A model generated the notes under the pieces. The model was not told the DNA's origin, made no database searches, and saw only the letters and a list, made by a program, of their open reading frames with translations. A program made the translations under genes and the position numbers. From Yersinia vastinensis (lineage in GTDB: Bacteria > Pseudomonadota > Gammaproteobacteria > Enterobacterales > Enterobacteriaceae), in NCBI RefSeq assembly GCF_902726565.1, contig NZ_CACVAF010000011.1:62001-126000 (forward strand): DNA of 64,000 nt, given 5' to 3'. The number at the start of each line of letters is the position of its first letter. Within the stretch, counting starts at the first letter, position 1. Below are positions 21,555 to 31,232 of this stretch, in pieces.

Positions 21555-21672
21555 ATGCACTGACTCCAGTTTTACATCCTACTGACGCTAGTTTGCAGCC
21601 GGGCCGCTAGACTGCTTCTCATTGAAACGCAAAGCACTAAATTGCAGAGCAGATAGAAACCAGGAGTTAATA

Positions 21673-22170
21673 ATGCGCAAAGTAACTAAAGTATCAACGT
21701 TAATCATGGCGTCAATGTTAGTTCTCGGCTCTCATGCCGCCTTCGCCGCTGATAAGCCCGTAGCCACTGATGGCTGGTGCCACGGTGACGGTATGATGAT
21801 GAATAAGAAAGACGGTCGCGGTCACCATAACATGTTTGATGGGGTCAACCTGACCGAACAGCAACGTCAGCAAATGCGCGACTTAATGCGCCAATCTCGT
21901 CAAGGTCAGCCTCGCATGGATATCGCTGACCGGGAAGCCATGCACAAGCTGGTTACCGCTGATAAATTCGACGAAGCTGCGGTAAGAGCCCAAGCTGAGA
22001 AAATGTCCAAAAACCAAATTGATCGTCAGGTCGAAATGGCGAAAGTCCGCCACCAAATGTTTAACTTGCTCACACCAGAGCAAAAAGCTGCCTTGAACCA
22101 AAAGTATCAGCAGCGCATTGAGAAAATGCAGCAGGCACCGGCAGCACAACCCTCTTCTGCCCAGAAGTAA
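21673..22170 (+). CDS. cpxP: Periplasmic stress adaptor CpxP
   Basis: CpxP is a periplasmic chaperone-like protein that damps CpxA signalling and helps present misfolded proteins to DegP. The start MRKVTKVSTLIMASMLVLGS gives 165 residues with a signal peptide cleaved after AFA (about residue 26). Both LTxxQ motifs of the family are visible (LTEQQRQQM and LTPEQKAAL). Transcription is divergent from cpxRA with a perfect CpxR box between. The 3' end carries the CpxQ small RNA. Confidence 0.96.
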   Translation: MRKVTKVSTLIMASMLVLGSHAAFAADKPVATDGWCHGDGMMMNKKDGRGHHNMFDGVNLTEQQRQQMRDLMRQSRQGQPRMDIADREAMHKLVTADKFDEAAVRAQAEKMSKNQIDRQVEMAKVRHQMFNLLTPEQKAALNQKYQQRIEKMQQAPAAQPSSAQK

Positions 22171-22210
22171 GTAGTACCCTGTAATACCCAGTAGTACCAA
22201 GTAATACCCT
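22171..22210 (+). repeat. Four tandem 10-base repeats after cpxP
   Basis: GTAGTACCCT, GTAATACCCA, GTAGTACCAA and GTAATACCCT follow one another without a gap, directly between the cpxP stop codon and the conserved start of CpxQ. The block falls where RNase E cuts the E. coli transcript. Confidence 0.9.
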
Positions 22211-22211
22211 G

Positions 22212-22271
22212 TTTTCCTTGCCATAGACACCATCCCTGTCTTTCCCCGCCATGATGGCGGGGCTTTTTTTT
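22212..22271 (+). ncRNA. cpxQ: CpxQ small RNA (cpxP 3' UTR)
   Basis: The segment starting TTTTCCTTGCCATAGACACC matches the conserved 5' part of E. coli CpxQ, including its seed regions. It ends in a GC-rich hairpin (CCCCGCCATGATGGCGGGG) followed by eight T residues, which also serves as the cpxP terminator. In E. coli CpxQ is released from cpxP mRNA by RNase E, binds Hfq and represses envelope-protein mRNAs. The 5' end given here is set by similarity, not by mapping. Confidence 0.88.
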
Positions 22272-22320
22272 GTTCATTTCCGTTATACTGATCATCCTTA
22301 AATATCATTTGGGATGAGTT

Positions 22321-23223
22321 ATGGATCCGCAATATGCGCGACTGGTTAAAGCCGCTGCGCTGAGTGCCACTGTGTTGGCATCAACCTTACTGATTATTAA
22401 AATTTTTGCCTGGTGGCATACCGGTTCAGTGAGCTTGTTGGCAGCATTAGTCGACTCGCTGGTGGATCTGGGGGCCTCGCTGACAAACCTTTTTGTCGTG
22501 CGTTACTCTTTGCAGCCTGCCGATGAAGAACATACTTTTGGTCATGGAAAGGCGGAGTCTCTGGCTGCATTAGCGCAAAGTATGTTTATCTCCGGCTCGG
22601 CACTTTTCCTGTTCCTGACAGGGTTCCAGCATTTAGCTTCACCTGAGCCGTTGCAAGATCCTAGTATAGGTATCTGGGTAACGTTAGTTGCATTATTCAG
22701 TACACTGATATTAGTCACATTTCAGCGTTGGGTCGTACGAAAAACTCACAGTCAGGCCATTCGTGCCGATATGTTGCACTATCAATCCGACGTCATGATG
22801 AATGGTGCTATCCTTATTGCATTGGCATTGAGTTGGTATGGCTTCCACCGTGCGGATGCATTGTTCGCATTGGGTATCGGTGTTTATATTCTTTATAGCG
22901 CATTGCGTATGGGATATGAGGCGGTACAAGCTTTGCTGGATAGGGCATTGCCTGATAATGAGCGGCAGGAAATTATTGATATCGTTATGTCATGGCCGGG
23001 GGTGATTGGTGCCCATGACTTACGCACTCGTCAGTCGGGGCCAACTCGCTTTATTCAGCTTCATCTTGAAATGGAAGACATGCTGCCATTGATGGACGCG
23101 CATAGATTAGCAGAGCAGGTTGAGCGAGCATTGTTGCATCGCTTCCCCGGTGCTGATGTGCTTATTCATCAAGATCCCAGCTCTGTGGTGCCAAAAGAGC
23201 GTCATGCGCATTGGGAGTTATAA
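22321..23223 (+). CDS. fieF: Cation-efflux pump FieF
   Basis: FieF (YiiP) is a cation-diffusion-facilitator antiporter that exports zinc and ferrous iron for protons. The 300-residue protein has six membrane helices. Intramembrane metal ligands are visible in [17 protein letters not shown] and in [13 protein letters not shown] (DxxxD and HxxxD patterns), and HTFGHGKAE lies on the connecting loop. A cytoplasmic domain (about 210-290) carries further His and Asp ligands. It lies between cpxP and pfkA, as in E. coli. Confidence 0.96.
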   Translation: MDPQYARLVKAAALSATVLASTLLIIKIFAWWHTGSVSLLAALVDSLVDLGASLTNLFVVRYSLQPADEEHTFGHGKAESLAALAQSMFISGSALFLFLTGFQHLASPEPLQDPSIGIWVTLVALFSTLILVTFQRWVVRKTHSQAIRADMLHYQSDVMMNGAILIALALSWYGFHRADALFALGIGVYILYSALRMGYEAVQALLDRALPDNERQEIIDIVMSWPGVIGAHDLRTRQSGPTRFIQLHLEMEDMLPLMDAHRLAEQVERALLHRFPGADVLIHQDPSSVVPKERHAHWEL

Positions 23224-23333
23224 TTTCTTCATCGGTTATTGCTACATTAACTATTGCTGCCTTAGCAGCAGGTAAATTGTGGTTACATAATGGTTATGTC
23301 GTGAAGAAAATACCGCCAAATGGCATGACTTGA
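23211..23333 (+). CDS. Possible small membrane protein overlapping the fieF 3' end
   Basis: A 40-residue frame starting with TTG at 23211 overlaps the last codons of fieF. It encodes a hydrophobic segment ([21 protein letters not shown]) followed by a basic tail ([11 protein letters not shown]). The composition is that of a single-pass small membrane protein. No good Shine-Dalgarno sequence precedes the TTG, and an ATT start after GGGAG is the alternative. I do not recognise the sequence, and it may be chance. Confidence 0.22.
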   Translation: MGVIISSSVIATLTIAALAAGKLWLHNGYVVKKIPPNGMT

Positions 23334-23355
23334 ATCAATTCAGCTTGGTGTTTTT

Positions 23356-23363
23356 GCTATAAT
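23356..23363 (+). promoter_or_regulatory. Probable extended -10 promoter element of pfkA
   Basis: TGCTATAAT contains a perfect -10 hexamer preceded by the TG of an extended -10 element, about 110 bases before pfkA. No good -35 hexamer stands at the normal distance, which fits an extended -10 promoter. Confidence 0.5.
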
Positions 23364-23472
23364 ATTCGATATTAAGCTCATGAAGCTGATTTTCTGTACT
23401 GTTCGCCTGTGCAAGACATAATCGGCAAATAAAGAATTTTAAAAAATCGCATCTACAAGTTCAGAGGTAGTC

Positions 23473-24456
23473 ATGGTCAAGAAAATCGGTGTACTCACAA
23501 GCGGCGGTGACGCGCCAGGTATGAACGCAGCCATTCGTGGAGTTGTTCGTGCAGCTTTGTCAGCAGGATTAGAAGTTTACGGTATTGAAGATGGCTATCT
23601 TGGCTTGTTTGAGAATCGTATGAAAAAGCTGGACCGCTATAGCGTGTCCGATATGATTAACCGCGGCGGCACCTTCTTGGGTTCTGCGCGTTTCCCTGAA
23701 TTCCGTGACCCAGAAAAACGTAAAGTTGCACTACAGAATATGAAGGACCGTGGTATTGATGGCCTAGTGGTTATCGGTGGTGACGGTTCTTATGCTGGTG
23801 CAGACTTGCTGACCAAAGAAGGCGGTATTCACTGCGTCGGCCTGCCGGGCACTATTGATAACGATGTGGCTGGTACTGACTACACGATCGGTTTCTTCAC
23901 TGCATTAGGGACTGTGGTTGAAGCTATTGACCGTTTACGTGATACCTCTTCTTCACATCAGCGTATTTCCATTGTTGAAGTGATGGGTCGGTATTGCGGT
24001 GATTTGACTCTGGCGGCGGCCATTGCTGGGGGCTGTGAATTTATCGCCATCCCTGAAGTTGAATTTAAACGTGATGATTTAGTTGAAGAAATCAAAGCCG
24101 GTATCGCTAAAGGTAAGAAGCACGCTATCGTTGCCATCACTGAAAAACTGGACGATATCGATGAACTGGCTAAGTACATCGAGAAAGAAACGGGTCGTGA
24201 AACCCGCGGTACCGTATTGGGCCATATCCAGCGCGGTGGTGCTCCAGTCGCTTATGACCGTATTTTGGCTTCCCGTATGGGGGCTTATGCTGTGGACCTG
24301 CTTTTGCAGGATCATGACTATAAACAAGGCGGTTTCTGTGTCGGCGTACAAAACGAGAAAATGGTGCATGAATTAATCTCCGTTTGTATCGCGCCAGAGA
24401 ATAAGAAAAGTAAATTTAAAGAAGATTGGTACGACACGGCGAAAAAACTGTTCTAA
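23473..24456 (+). CDS. pfkA: ATP-dependent 6-phosphofructokinase
   Basis: PfkA phosphorylates fructose 6-phosphate in the committed step of glycolysis. Its features are the ATP loop [20 protein letters not shown], the catalytic [12 protein letters not shown] segment and [10 protein letters not shown]. At 327 residues it is slightly longer than E. coli PfkA (320) because of the C-terminus. GAGGTAG gives the Shine-Dalgarno element, and a terminator follows. Confidence 0.97.
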   Translation: MVKKIGVLTSGGDAPGMNAAIRGVVRAALSAGLEVYGIEDGYLGLFENRMKKLDRYSVSDMINRGGTFLGSARFPEFRDPEKRKVALQNMKDRGIDGLVVIGGDGSYAGADLLTKEGGIHCVGLPGTIDNDVAGTDYTIGFFTALGTVVEAIDRLRDTSSSHQRISIVEVMGRYCGDLTLAAAIAGGCEFIAIPEVEFKRDDLVEEIKAGIAKGKKHAIVAITEKLDDIDELAKYIEKETGRETRGTVLGHIQRGGAPVAYDRILASRMGAYAVDLLLQDHDYKQGGFCVGVQNEKMVHELISVCIAPENKKSKFKEDWYDTAKKLF

Positions 24457-24477
24457 AACAGTTGATAGCCTGAAAAG

Positions 24478-24503
24478 AAAGCCTCCGTTCGCGGGGGCTT
24501 TTT
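24478..24503 (+). terminator. Rho-independent terminator of pfkA
   Basis: AAAGCCTCCG pairs with CGGGGGCTTT across a short TT loop with a G-T pair, and the stem runs into TTTTT. Confidence 0.85.
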
Positions 24504-24668
24504 GCATTTAATTAGCGGTATATTTCGTATTGATATAATCAGAACTTTTTTATTCTTTAGTTGAAAGAAAAGTTTCTGGCACGCTCTGTATCAAGCCAAC
24601 CAATTGGGTTGATTAGCATTTAGGTTAATAACATTGAGTTAATAACAACAAATCTGGGGAGCGGGTCA

Positions 24669-25658
24669 ATGCGTAAATGGGGTGTAGGTTTGTCATTACT
24701 GCTGCTGGCATCGGGTGCCATGGCAAAAGATATTCAATTGCTGAACGTATCATATGATCCGACACGCGAGTTTTATCAGGAATATAACCAGGCATTCAGT
24801 AAACACTGGCAAGAACAAACCGGCGATAAGGTGACAGTGCGCCAATCACATGGCGGTTCTGGTAAGCAAGCGACCTCGGTTATTAATGGCATTGAAGCTG
24901 ACGTTGTGACTCTGGCTCTGGCTTATGACGTCGATGCTATTGCTGAACGTGGTCGTATTGATAAAAATTGGATTAAGCGCCTACCGGATAACTCTGCGCC
25001 TTATACCTCCACGATTGTATTTCTGGTACGTAAAGGGAATCCAAAGCAAATTCATGATTGGTCAGATTTAGTGAAACCGGGGACTTCGGTTATCACGCCA
25101 AATCCAAAAACCTCTGGTGGCGCACGCTGGAATTATCTGGCGGCGTGGGGTTACGCGTTAGAGCACAACAATAACGATCAGGCTAAGGCGCAAGAGTTTG
25201 TCAAAACGCTGTATAAGAATGTCGAAGTGTTGGACTCAGGTGCTCGCGGTGCGACGAATACCTTTGTTGAACGCGGCATCGGAGATGTATTGATTGCTTG
25301 GGAAAATGAAGCGTTGTTGGCTGTTAATGAAGTGGGTAAAGACCAATTCGATATCGTGACGCCAAGTGTCTCTATTCTGGCTGAACCAACGGTATCTGTG
25401 GTGGATAAAGTCGTCGATAAGCGCGGAACTCGTGATGTGGCTGATGCTTATTTGAAGTACCTGTATTCACCAGAAGGCCAAACTATCGCTGCGAAGAATT
25501 ACTACCGCCCGCGTGATCCGGCGGTTGCCGCCAAATTCGCCAGTGAATTCCCGCAACTCAAATTGTTTACCATTGACGAAGTCTTTGGTGGCTGGACTAA
25601 AGCACAGCAGGTACATTTTGCTACTGGTGGCGTTTTTGATGAGATCAGTAAACGTTAA
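24669..25658 (+). CDS. sbp: Sulfate-binding periplasmic protein
   Basis: Sbp delivers sulfate to the CysTWA ABC importer. The 329-residue precursor has a signal peptide ([12 protein letters not shown], cleaved after residue 19) and family motifs [24 protein letters not shown] and [14 protein letters not shown], which form the sulfate pocket. A GGGGAG element precedes the ATG. It stands alone between the pfkA terminator and its own terminator, as in E. coli, where cdh would follow. Confidence 0.96.
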   Translation: MRKWGVGLSLLLLASGAMAKDIQLLNVSYDPTREFYQEYNQAFSKHWQEQTGDKVTVRQSHGGSGKQATSVINGIEADVVTLALAYDVDAIAERGRIDKNWIKRLPDNSAPYTSTIVFLVRKGNPKQIHDWSDLVKPGTSVITPNPKTSGGARWNYLAAWGYALEHNNNDQAKAQEFVKTLYKNVEVLDSGARGATNTFVERGIGDVLIAWENEALLAVNEVGKDQFDIVTPSVSILAEPTVSVVDKVVDKRGTRDVADAYLKYLYSPEGQTIAAKNYYRPRDPAVAAKFASEFPQLKLFTIDEVFGGWTKAQQVHFATGGVFDEISKR

Positions 25659-25680
25659 CATGAAGTCTTAATTGACTCAG

Positions 25681-25710
25681 CGCCCGTAGGTTAATTCTTA
25701 CGGGCGTTTT
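25681..25710 (+). terminator. Rho-independent terminator of sbp
   Basis: CGCCCGTAGG pairs with CTTACGGGCG (one wobble pair) and is followed by TTTT. Confidence 0.85.
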
Positions 25711-25869
25711 ACTTGGTAAATTATATCTCTTTGTTGATGATCCCCATTTCCTCATTATTTTCATTATTTCTCTCATTCTTACAGATAAGAACTCCTCGAT
25801 TCGGCATATGGAACTAAATGCGCTATTTATCTCAACTGATTGAGCTGACAACTTTATAGGGAGAGGAAT

Positions 25870-26718
25870 ATGCAAATTACTAATAACCATAGTAGCTTGA
25901 ATCCAATACTGGAAAGTGACGAGAAACAACCTTTATTAAGCGAATATATACAGACGGAGTACGAAATAGGTGCGTCATTTAGTTCTGCATATGGGATATT
26001 AGAACCGGAGCATGTGAGTAATATTGAGACCTATCATTCGTCTGCCGCAATAGAAAATGAAAAGGACCCCTACGGGGTAAAACTAAGTCAATTCGCAGGT
26101 AATGTAAAAACATGCGTAGGTAATGTAAATAAATACGTAGAGTGCGAGGAGATGAATAGTAAAAATAGTTATGTAGAGCGTTATTTATTAGAAAACATCA
26201 ATCGTAATGGTAAAGCCCCTTTATTATTAAGGCCTTTGGCGGCTTTACTTGCCTTATTTGGGATTCATGGTTTTGGACAACAGAATTGCATATCTTGTGC
26301 CACCGCCGTTATTGATTCATTAGAAAAAGATATCCCATTGACTGCTCTACCTAATTTGCGGGGGGCCTCTGTTGCAGACAATATGAACATCCGCTTCCAT
26401 CAAGGGATATTCACGGAAGAATTGATCGTTCAATTAAGTTATTATCAAAAAAGTGATGAACTCAATGCTCTTCTCGCCATTAACCGTCCAGCAATAATGC
26501 GTATGCTACCGGGTGCGACACAAGGGCATGCTTGTAATCTCATTAAATTTAAAGATAGCGATGTTATTCATTTTCTTGATACTCAAAAGAGAACACATTT
26601 TAGCTGTAACTTGAAGGAGATTGAGAAAAAGGGGGCAGAGATAAAGAAATTCCTCGGTTCAGTCGGGGCTGAGGGGATTGATGTATGGAAAGAGAGACCA
26701 GAAGAAATATATATATAA
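25870..26718 (+). CDS. Papain-fold (Tox-PL-like) toxin or effector candidate
   Basis: I do not recognise this 282-residue protein as a named gene. Its C-terminal half resembles the papain-fold toxin/glutamine-deamidase family (Tox-PL): Cys140 in QQNCISCATAVIDSLE, followed by LTALPNLRG; His220 in GATQGHACNLIKF; Asp237 in IHFLDTQ. This is the Cys-His-Asp order and spacing of that family. The N-terminal 110 residues are polar and rich in Ser and Asn, with no signal peptide. The Shine-Dalgarno sequence GGGAGAGG is strong. The gene is AT-rich, ends in a hairpin, sits where E. coli has cdh, and has no adjacent immunity-like gene. Host-directed effector or orphan toxin are both possible. Confidence 0.72.
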   Translation: MQITNNHSSLNPILESDEKQPLLSEYIQTEYEIGASFSSAYGILEPEHVSNIETYHSSAAIENEKDPYGVKLSQFAGNVKTCVGNVNKYVECEEMNSKNSYVERYLLENINRNGKAPLLLRPLAALLALFGIHGFGQQNCISCATAVIDSLEKDIPLTALPNLRGASVADNMNIRFHQGIFTEELIVQLSYYQKSDELNALLAINRPAIMRMLPGATQGHACNLIKFKDSDVIHFLDTQKRTHFSCNLKEIEKKGAEIKKFLGSVGAEGIDVWKERPEEIYI

Positions 26719-26742
26719 AGCCGGAGCTATGACCCCGGCTTT
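26717..26742. terminator. Bidirectional terminator between the Tox-PL-like gene and tpiA
   Basis: AAAGCCGG pairs with CCGGCTTT across a short loop between convergent genes. On the minus strand the stem is followed by a T- and A-rich stretch, so it is a plausible terminator for tpiA as well. Confidence 0.7.
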
Positions 26743-26764
26743 ATCAGCAACTTAAAAGCAAAGA

Positions 26765-27562
<798 letters not shown>

Positions 27563-27660
27563 TCAATAATAATGACTGCCCGACAGGCAGTTTACCTGTC
27601 CAACAGTATAGAGATGATTAGCGGTAATGGCTTTGCTTTTCGTCATTAATTGCAGCGAGA

Positions 27661-28266
27661 TTATGCTTCAGATAGTGACAGCTTAATCGGTTCAACAGCG
27701 AAGGTTAGCCCTTTTTCGCCGTTATCTGCTACAACATAGCGAATTGCACCGACAGGATGGGCGTAGAAAGGCAAGCCTTTACCTTGTGTCAGCAGCTGCT
27801 GCACGTTGTCGAGGCTTTGTTCGACAGTGAGTGTCGGCTCAAATTGGCGCATCAGCGCCGCCATATAGTTCACTGCAACACGCCGAGCTGCTTTTTCTTC
27901 ATTTCCTTTAATGGGCAAATAGGTAATTTGGAGAGTCTTAATCTTACCTGTCCCTTTTTCCAATGCGGTTGAAGCATAAAGATTTTCATTAATCTTGCTG
28001 GCCGCACGCGTCAGTGGCGGAGCATCACCCTTCACGGTGATGGCGTGGAACTCACTGATGGGGAGTGTCGGGTTAGCACGATTATAGCGCTCACGAAATT
28101 TCACCAGTGTTAAATCAAAGGTGGGGGCGCCCGAAAGCAGATAAGGGGCTGTTGGCTGCGTTTCTACTGCTGGCTTATCATCGCCATCGGTAGGGTCGGC
28201 ATGAGCGCGGCTGACCGTTGCTATCAGCAGCAGTATTGTCAGCATTGCGGTTATTTCATTTCTCAT
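27661..28266 (-). CDS. yiiQ: DUF1454 family periplasmic protein YiiQ
   Basis: This 201-residue protein of unknown function has an N-terminal signal peptide (MLTILLLIATVSRAHA) and matches the YiiQ family in position and pattern (FHAITVKGDAPPLTRAASKINENLY; YMAALMRQFEPTLT). It is likely periplasmic. It lies upstream of tpiA and is divergent from yiiR, as in E. coli. ATG at 28245 is an alternative start that places the signal peptide closer to the N-terminus; no Shine-Dalgarno sequence decides. Confidence 0.85.
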   Translation of the reverse strand: MRNEITAMLTILLLIATVSRAHADPTDGDDKPAVETQPTAPYLLSGAPTFDLTLVKFRERYNRANPTLPISEFHAITVKGDAPPLTRAASKINENLYASTALEKGTGKIKTLQITYLPIKGNEEKAARRVAVNYMAALMRQFEPTLTVEQSLDNVQQLLTQGKGLPFYAHPVGAIRYVVADNGEKGLTFAVEPIKLSLSEA

Positions 28267-28411
28267 GACTTACGCCGTGGTTCGAAGTGTATAGGGGATT
28301 AAAGCGGTAATGGGCAGTGAATGTCAAAATTCACTGCAAAGATTATAGGTTAGTTGGGGTGTTAGGTTACACTTTGGCAAAATTATATCAGGTAAATGGA
28401 TAGAGTCATCG

Positions 28412-28846
28412 ATGACAATACAGCAATGGTGTTTCTCGTTTAGAGGCCGTATAGGGCGACGAGATTTTTGGATCTGGATTGGCTTGTGGCTGTTGGCGAT
28501 GCTGGTGATTTTTACTCTGGCAGGGAAAGATTGGATACCGATTCAGACTGCCGCTTTCGCTATTGTTTTTCTGTTGTGGCCGACGGCAGCGGTGGTGGTT
28601 AAGCGGCTTCATGACCGCAATAAAGCGGGTTGGTGGGCATTGTTGGTTGTACTGGCCTGGATACTGATGGCGGGTAATTGGCAGATGTTGGCCCCAATTT
28701 GGCAGTGGGGCGTTGGGCGATTTATTCCCACACTTATTATTGTCATGATGTTTATCGACTGCGGCGCATTTCTTGGTACGCAAGGGGATAACCGTTTTGG
28801 CCCGGAAGCGGTGCCAGTGAAGTTTCTCGCAGATAAAGCACAGTAG
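28412..28846 (+). CDS. yiiR: DUF805 family inner-membrane protein YiiR
   Basis: This 144-residue membrane protein starts MTIQQWCFSFRGRIGRRDFW, the conserved FxGRxxRxxFW motif of DUF805, and has three to four predicted membrane helices with VVKRLHDRNKAGWW in the middle. Its function is unknown. It is divergent from yiiQ and converges on fpr. E. coli yiiS and yiiT, which follow in that species, are absent here. Confidence 0.85.
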   Translation: MTIQQWCFSFRGRIGRRDFWIWIGLWLLAMLVIFTLAGKDWIPIQTAAFAIVFLLWPTAAVVVKRLHDRNKAGWWALLVVLAWILMAGNWQMLAPIWQWGVGRFIPTLIIVMMFIDCGAFLGTQGDNRFGPEAVPVKFLADKAQ

Positions 28847-28866
28847 AGAATGTGGGTAAAGCAAAA

Positions 28867-28882
28867 GGGCGCAATCGCGCCC
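28867..28882. terminator. Terminator between convergent yiiR and fpr
   Basis: GGGCGC-AATC-GCGCCC forms a compact hairpin. On the minus strand it is followed by TTTTGC, suggesting it mainly ends fpr transcription. Confidence 0.75.
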
Positions 28883-28911
28883 CTAGATATTTAGATTATC
28901 AATATTACTTC

Positions 28912-29658
28912 TTACCAATACTGCTCACTGGTCATATGCCCCGGTTTACGGCGTAAATGTTTACGCATCCCCCGCTGATCCTTCAGCAATTGCTGAGTAT
29001 CACGCACCATTTGCGGGTTACCACACAGCATTACATGGCTATCTTCAGCATCAATCTTCAAGCCAACTGCGGCTTCCAGAGATCCATTTTCAATCAACGC
29101 GGGGACTCTACCGGTTAATGAACCGGGGGATTCTTCACGGCTCACTACTGTCTGAATACGTAATTTGCCGTTATAACGTTGCTCAAGTTGTTGCATCAGC
29201 GGCAAATAACTGAGGTCACGGGCAAAGCGGGCAGCATGAACCAACACGATATTTTTGAAGCGCTCTAAATCGCGCCCCTCTTGTAAGATAGACAGATAAG
29301 GCCCAATCGCGGTACCGGTTGCCAGCATCCATAAAGTATCGCAATCTGGGATTTCTTCCAGCACAAAGAAGCCAGCGGCTTGCTTGGTCACCATCACTTC
29401 GCTACCCACCGCCAGTTGGTCCAGCCGTGGGCTGAGTTTCCCCTCTGGTACCGTCACCAGATAAAACTCCAGATTATCGTCGCTCGGGGCGTTGACGTAG
29501 GAGTAGGCCCGTTGCACCCGCTCGCCATTAATATCTAATGCCAGCTTGGCAAATTGACCGGCGGTAAAGGGATCGACGGGCGCATTGACCCGAATACTAA
29601 ACAAAGCGTCTGTCCAGTGTTCGACGTGAGTAATCTTACCACTAACCCATTCAGCCAT
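28912..29658 (-). CDS. fpr: Ferredoxin/flavodoxin-NADP+ reductase
   Basis: Fpr is an FAD enzyme that passes electrons between NADPH and flavodoxin or ferredoxin. The 248-residue sequence carries the FAD-binding RAYSYVNAPSD motif, VPEGKLSPRLD, and the NADP region MLATGTAIGPYLSIL, and ends VEQYW-like with an aromatic residue (SEQYW), as in bacterial Fpr. In E. coli it belongs to the SoxRS regulon; no soxbox was identified here. Confidence 0.96.
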   Translation of the reverse strand: MAEWVSGKITHVEHWTDALFSIRVNAPVDPFTAGQFAKLALDINGERVQRAYSYVNAPSDDNLEFYLVTVPEGKLSPRLDQLAVGSEVMVTKQAAGFFVLEEIPDCDTLWMLATGTAIGPYLSILQEGRDLERFKNIVLVHAARFARDLSYLPLMQQLEQRYNGKLRIQTVVSREESPGSLTGRVPALIENGSLEAAVGLKIDAEDSHVMLCGNPQMVRDTQQLLKDQRGMRKHLRRKPGHMTSEQYW

Positions 29659-29960
29659 ATTTATGGTCCCTGTTATTCAATGATGCTCAAAGCGCAGGCG
29701 CTATTTTAGGGGATCTCGTTGAAAAGTATTATCGATTAAATGTTATCCCGTCGATCCTTGGCTTCACTCACTAATCTGGACACTTTAGTTTACGTCGCTG
29801 GTGTTTTTATCTGCCAGTTACCCATTTGGCAATATGTCATGCTGGCTCGCTAAAAAATCTGAATTTGTTAGCTTATGCGCCAATAGTGAGGTGTGCCCCA
29901 AAATACGGTTTTTTAGCTGTCTGTTGTGGCACGATGTCCGGCTAACGATTAGTTAAGATA
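29659..29960. other. Divergent promoter region between fpr and emrD
   Basis: This stretch of about 300 bases must hold the promoters of fpr and emrD. I see no gene, repeat or operator in it that I can name with confidence. Confidence 0.5.
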
Positions 29961-31145
29961 ATGAGAAAAATAGAGAATTTCCACCTGCTGGTGATGTTGA
30001 TTCTGTTGGTCGCTGTCGGTCAAATGGCACAAACCATTTATGTACCGGTTATTGCGGATATTGCCCGTGATTTATCGGTTCGTACTGGTGTGGTACAGCG
30101 CGTCATGGCGGCTTATTTGTTGACCTACGGCTTCTCGCAATTGATTTATGGCCCACTCTCCGACCGCGTTGGGCGTCGGCCCGTTATTTTGGCGGGCATG
30201 ATGATATTTATGCTCGGTGCATTGGGGGCTTGGCTGGCTGGTAGCTTGACGATGTTGGTGGCCGCCAGTGCTTTGCAGGGGATGGGGACTGGGGTTGCGG
30301 GCGTGATGGCGCGAACCATGCCTCGGGATTTATATGCAGGTACGGCACTGCGCTACGCTAATAGCATGTTAAATATGGGTATTTTGGTTAGTCCACTGAT
30401 AGCTCCAGTCATTGGTGGAGTGCTGGCGAGCCTGTTTGGCTGGCGTGCTTGCTATGCTTTCTTGCTCTTTTTGTGTGGTGGGGTGGCCTTTTGCATGTTC
30501 CGTTGGTTGCCGGAAACCCGCCCACTGCAAACCGAAAAACGGCGTATGTTAGCGAGTTTCCGCTTGCTGTTATCTGATCGTTCTTTTAGCGGCTATTTGG
30601 TGATGCTCATTGGAGCGTTGGCAGGGATTGCTGTCTTTGAGGCCAGTGCTGGTGTGCTGATGGGCGGGGTATTGGGGTTGAGTGGGGTAACCGTCAGTAT
30701 TCTATTTATCTTGCCGATTCCTGCCGCATTTTTTGGTGCTTGGTATGCGGGCCGTGATGGTAAAACTTTCCATAGTTTGATGTGGCACTCGGTTATTAGC
30801 TGCCTGTTGGCAGGGTTGATGATGTGGATACCCGGCTGGTTTGGCGTGATGAACATTTGGACGTTGGTGATACCGGCGGCGCTGTTTTTCTTTGGCGCTG
30901 GGATGCTGTTTCCATTGGCCACCACCGGTGCGATGGAACCTTTTCCTTATTTAGCGGGCGCTGCTGGGGCTTTAGTGGGCGGGTTGCAGAATGTTGGGTC
31001 AGGTTTAGCCACTTGGCTGTCCGCCATGCTGCCACAAACCGGGCAGTTCAGTCTGGGGTTGCTAATGTTTGCAATGGCGGTACTGATTTTGCTGTGCTGG
31101 TGGCCATTATCCCATCGGATGCAACCACAAGAACACCGCGTTTAA
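29961..31145 (+). CDS. emrD: Multidrug efflux MFS transporter EmrD
   Basis: This 394-residue drug:proton antiporter has 12 predicted membrane helices. The major-facilitator motif between helices 2 and 3 (YGPLSDRVGRRPVIL) and the DHA1 motif C-like GILVSPLIAPVIGG are visible, and the sequence follows E. coli EmrD from its start (NFHLLVMLILLVAVGQMAQTI). In E. coli emrD lies elsewhere; here it is placed between fpr and glpX. It converges on glpX across a terminator. Confidence 0.93.
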   Translation: MRKIENFHLLVMLILLVAVGQMAQTIYVPVIADIARDLSVRTGVVQRVMAAYLLTYGFSQLIYGPLSDRVGRRPVILAGMMIFMLGALGAWLAGSLTMLVAASALQGMGTGVAGVMARTMPRDLYAGTALRYANSMLNMGILVSPLIAPVIGGVLASLFGWRACYAFLLFLCGGVAFCMFRWLPETRPLQTEKRRMLASFRLLLSDRSFSGYLVMLIGALAGIAVFEASAGVLMGGVLGLSGVTVSILFILPIPAAFFGAWYAGRDGKTFHSLMWHSVISCLLAGLMMWIPGWFGVMNIWTLVIPAALFFFGAGMLFPLATTGAMEPFPYLAGAAGALVGGLQNVGSGLATWLSAMLPQTGQFSLGLLMFAMAVLILLCWWPLSHRMQPQEHRV

Positions 31146-31166
31146 TCAATAGAATACACGAAGACT

Positions 31167-31202
31167 AAAAACGGGCATCGCTTGAATGTGATGCCTGTTT
31201 TT
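31167..31202. terminator. Terminator between convergent emrD and glpX
   Basis: AAAAACGGGCATCGC pairs with GTGATGCCTGTTTTT with wobble pairs, flanked by A and T runs on the two sides, so it can work in both directions. Confidence 0.85.
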
Positions 31203-31232
31203 AATTAATGCCCGCAATATCGGTGAACCGAA

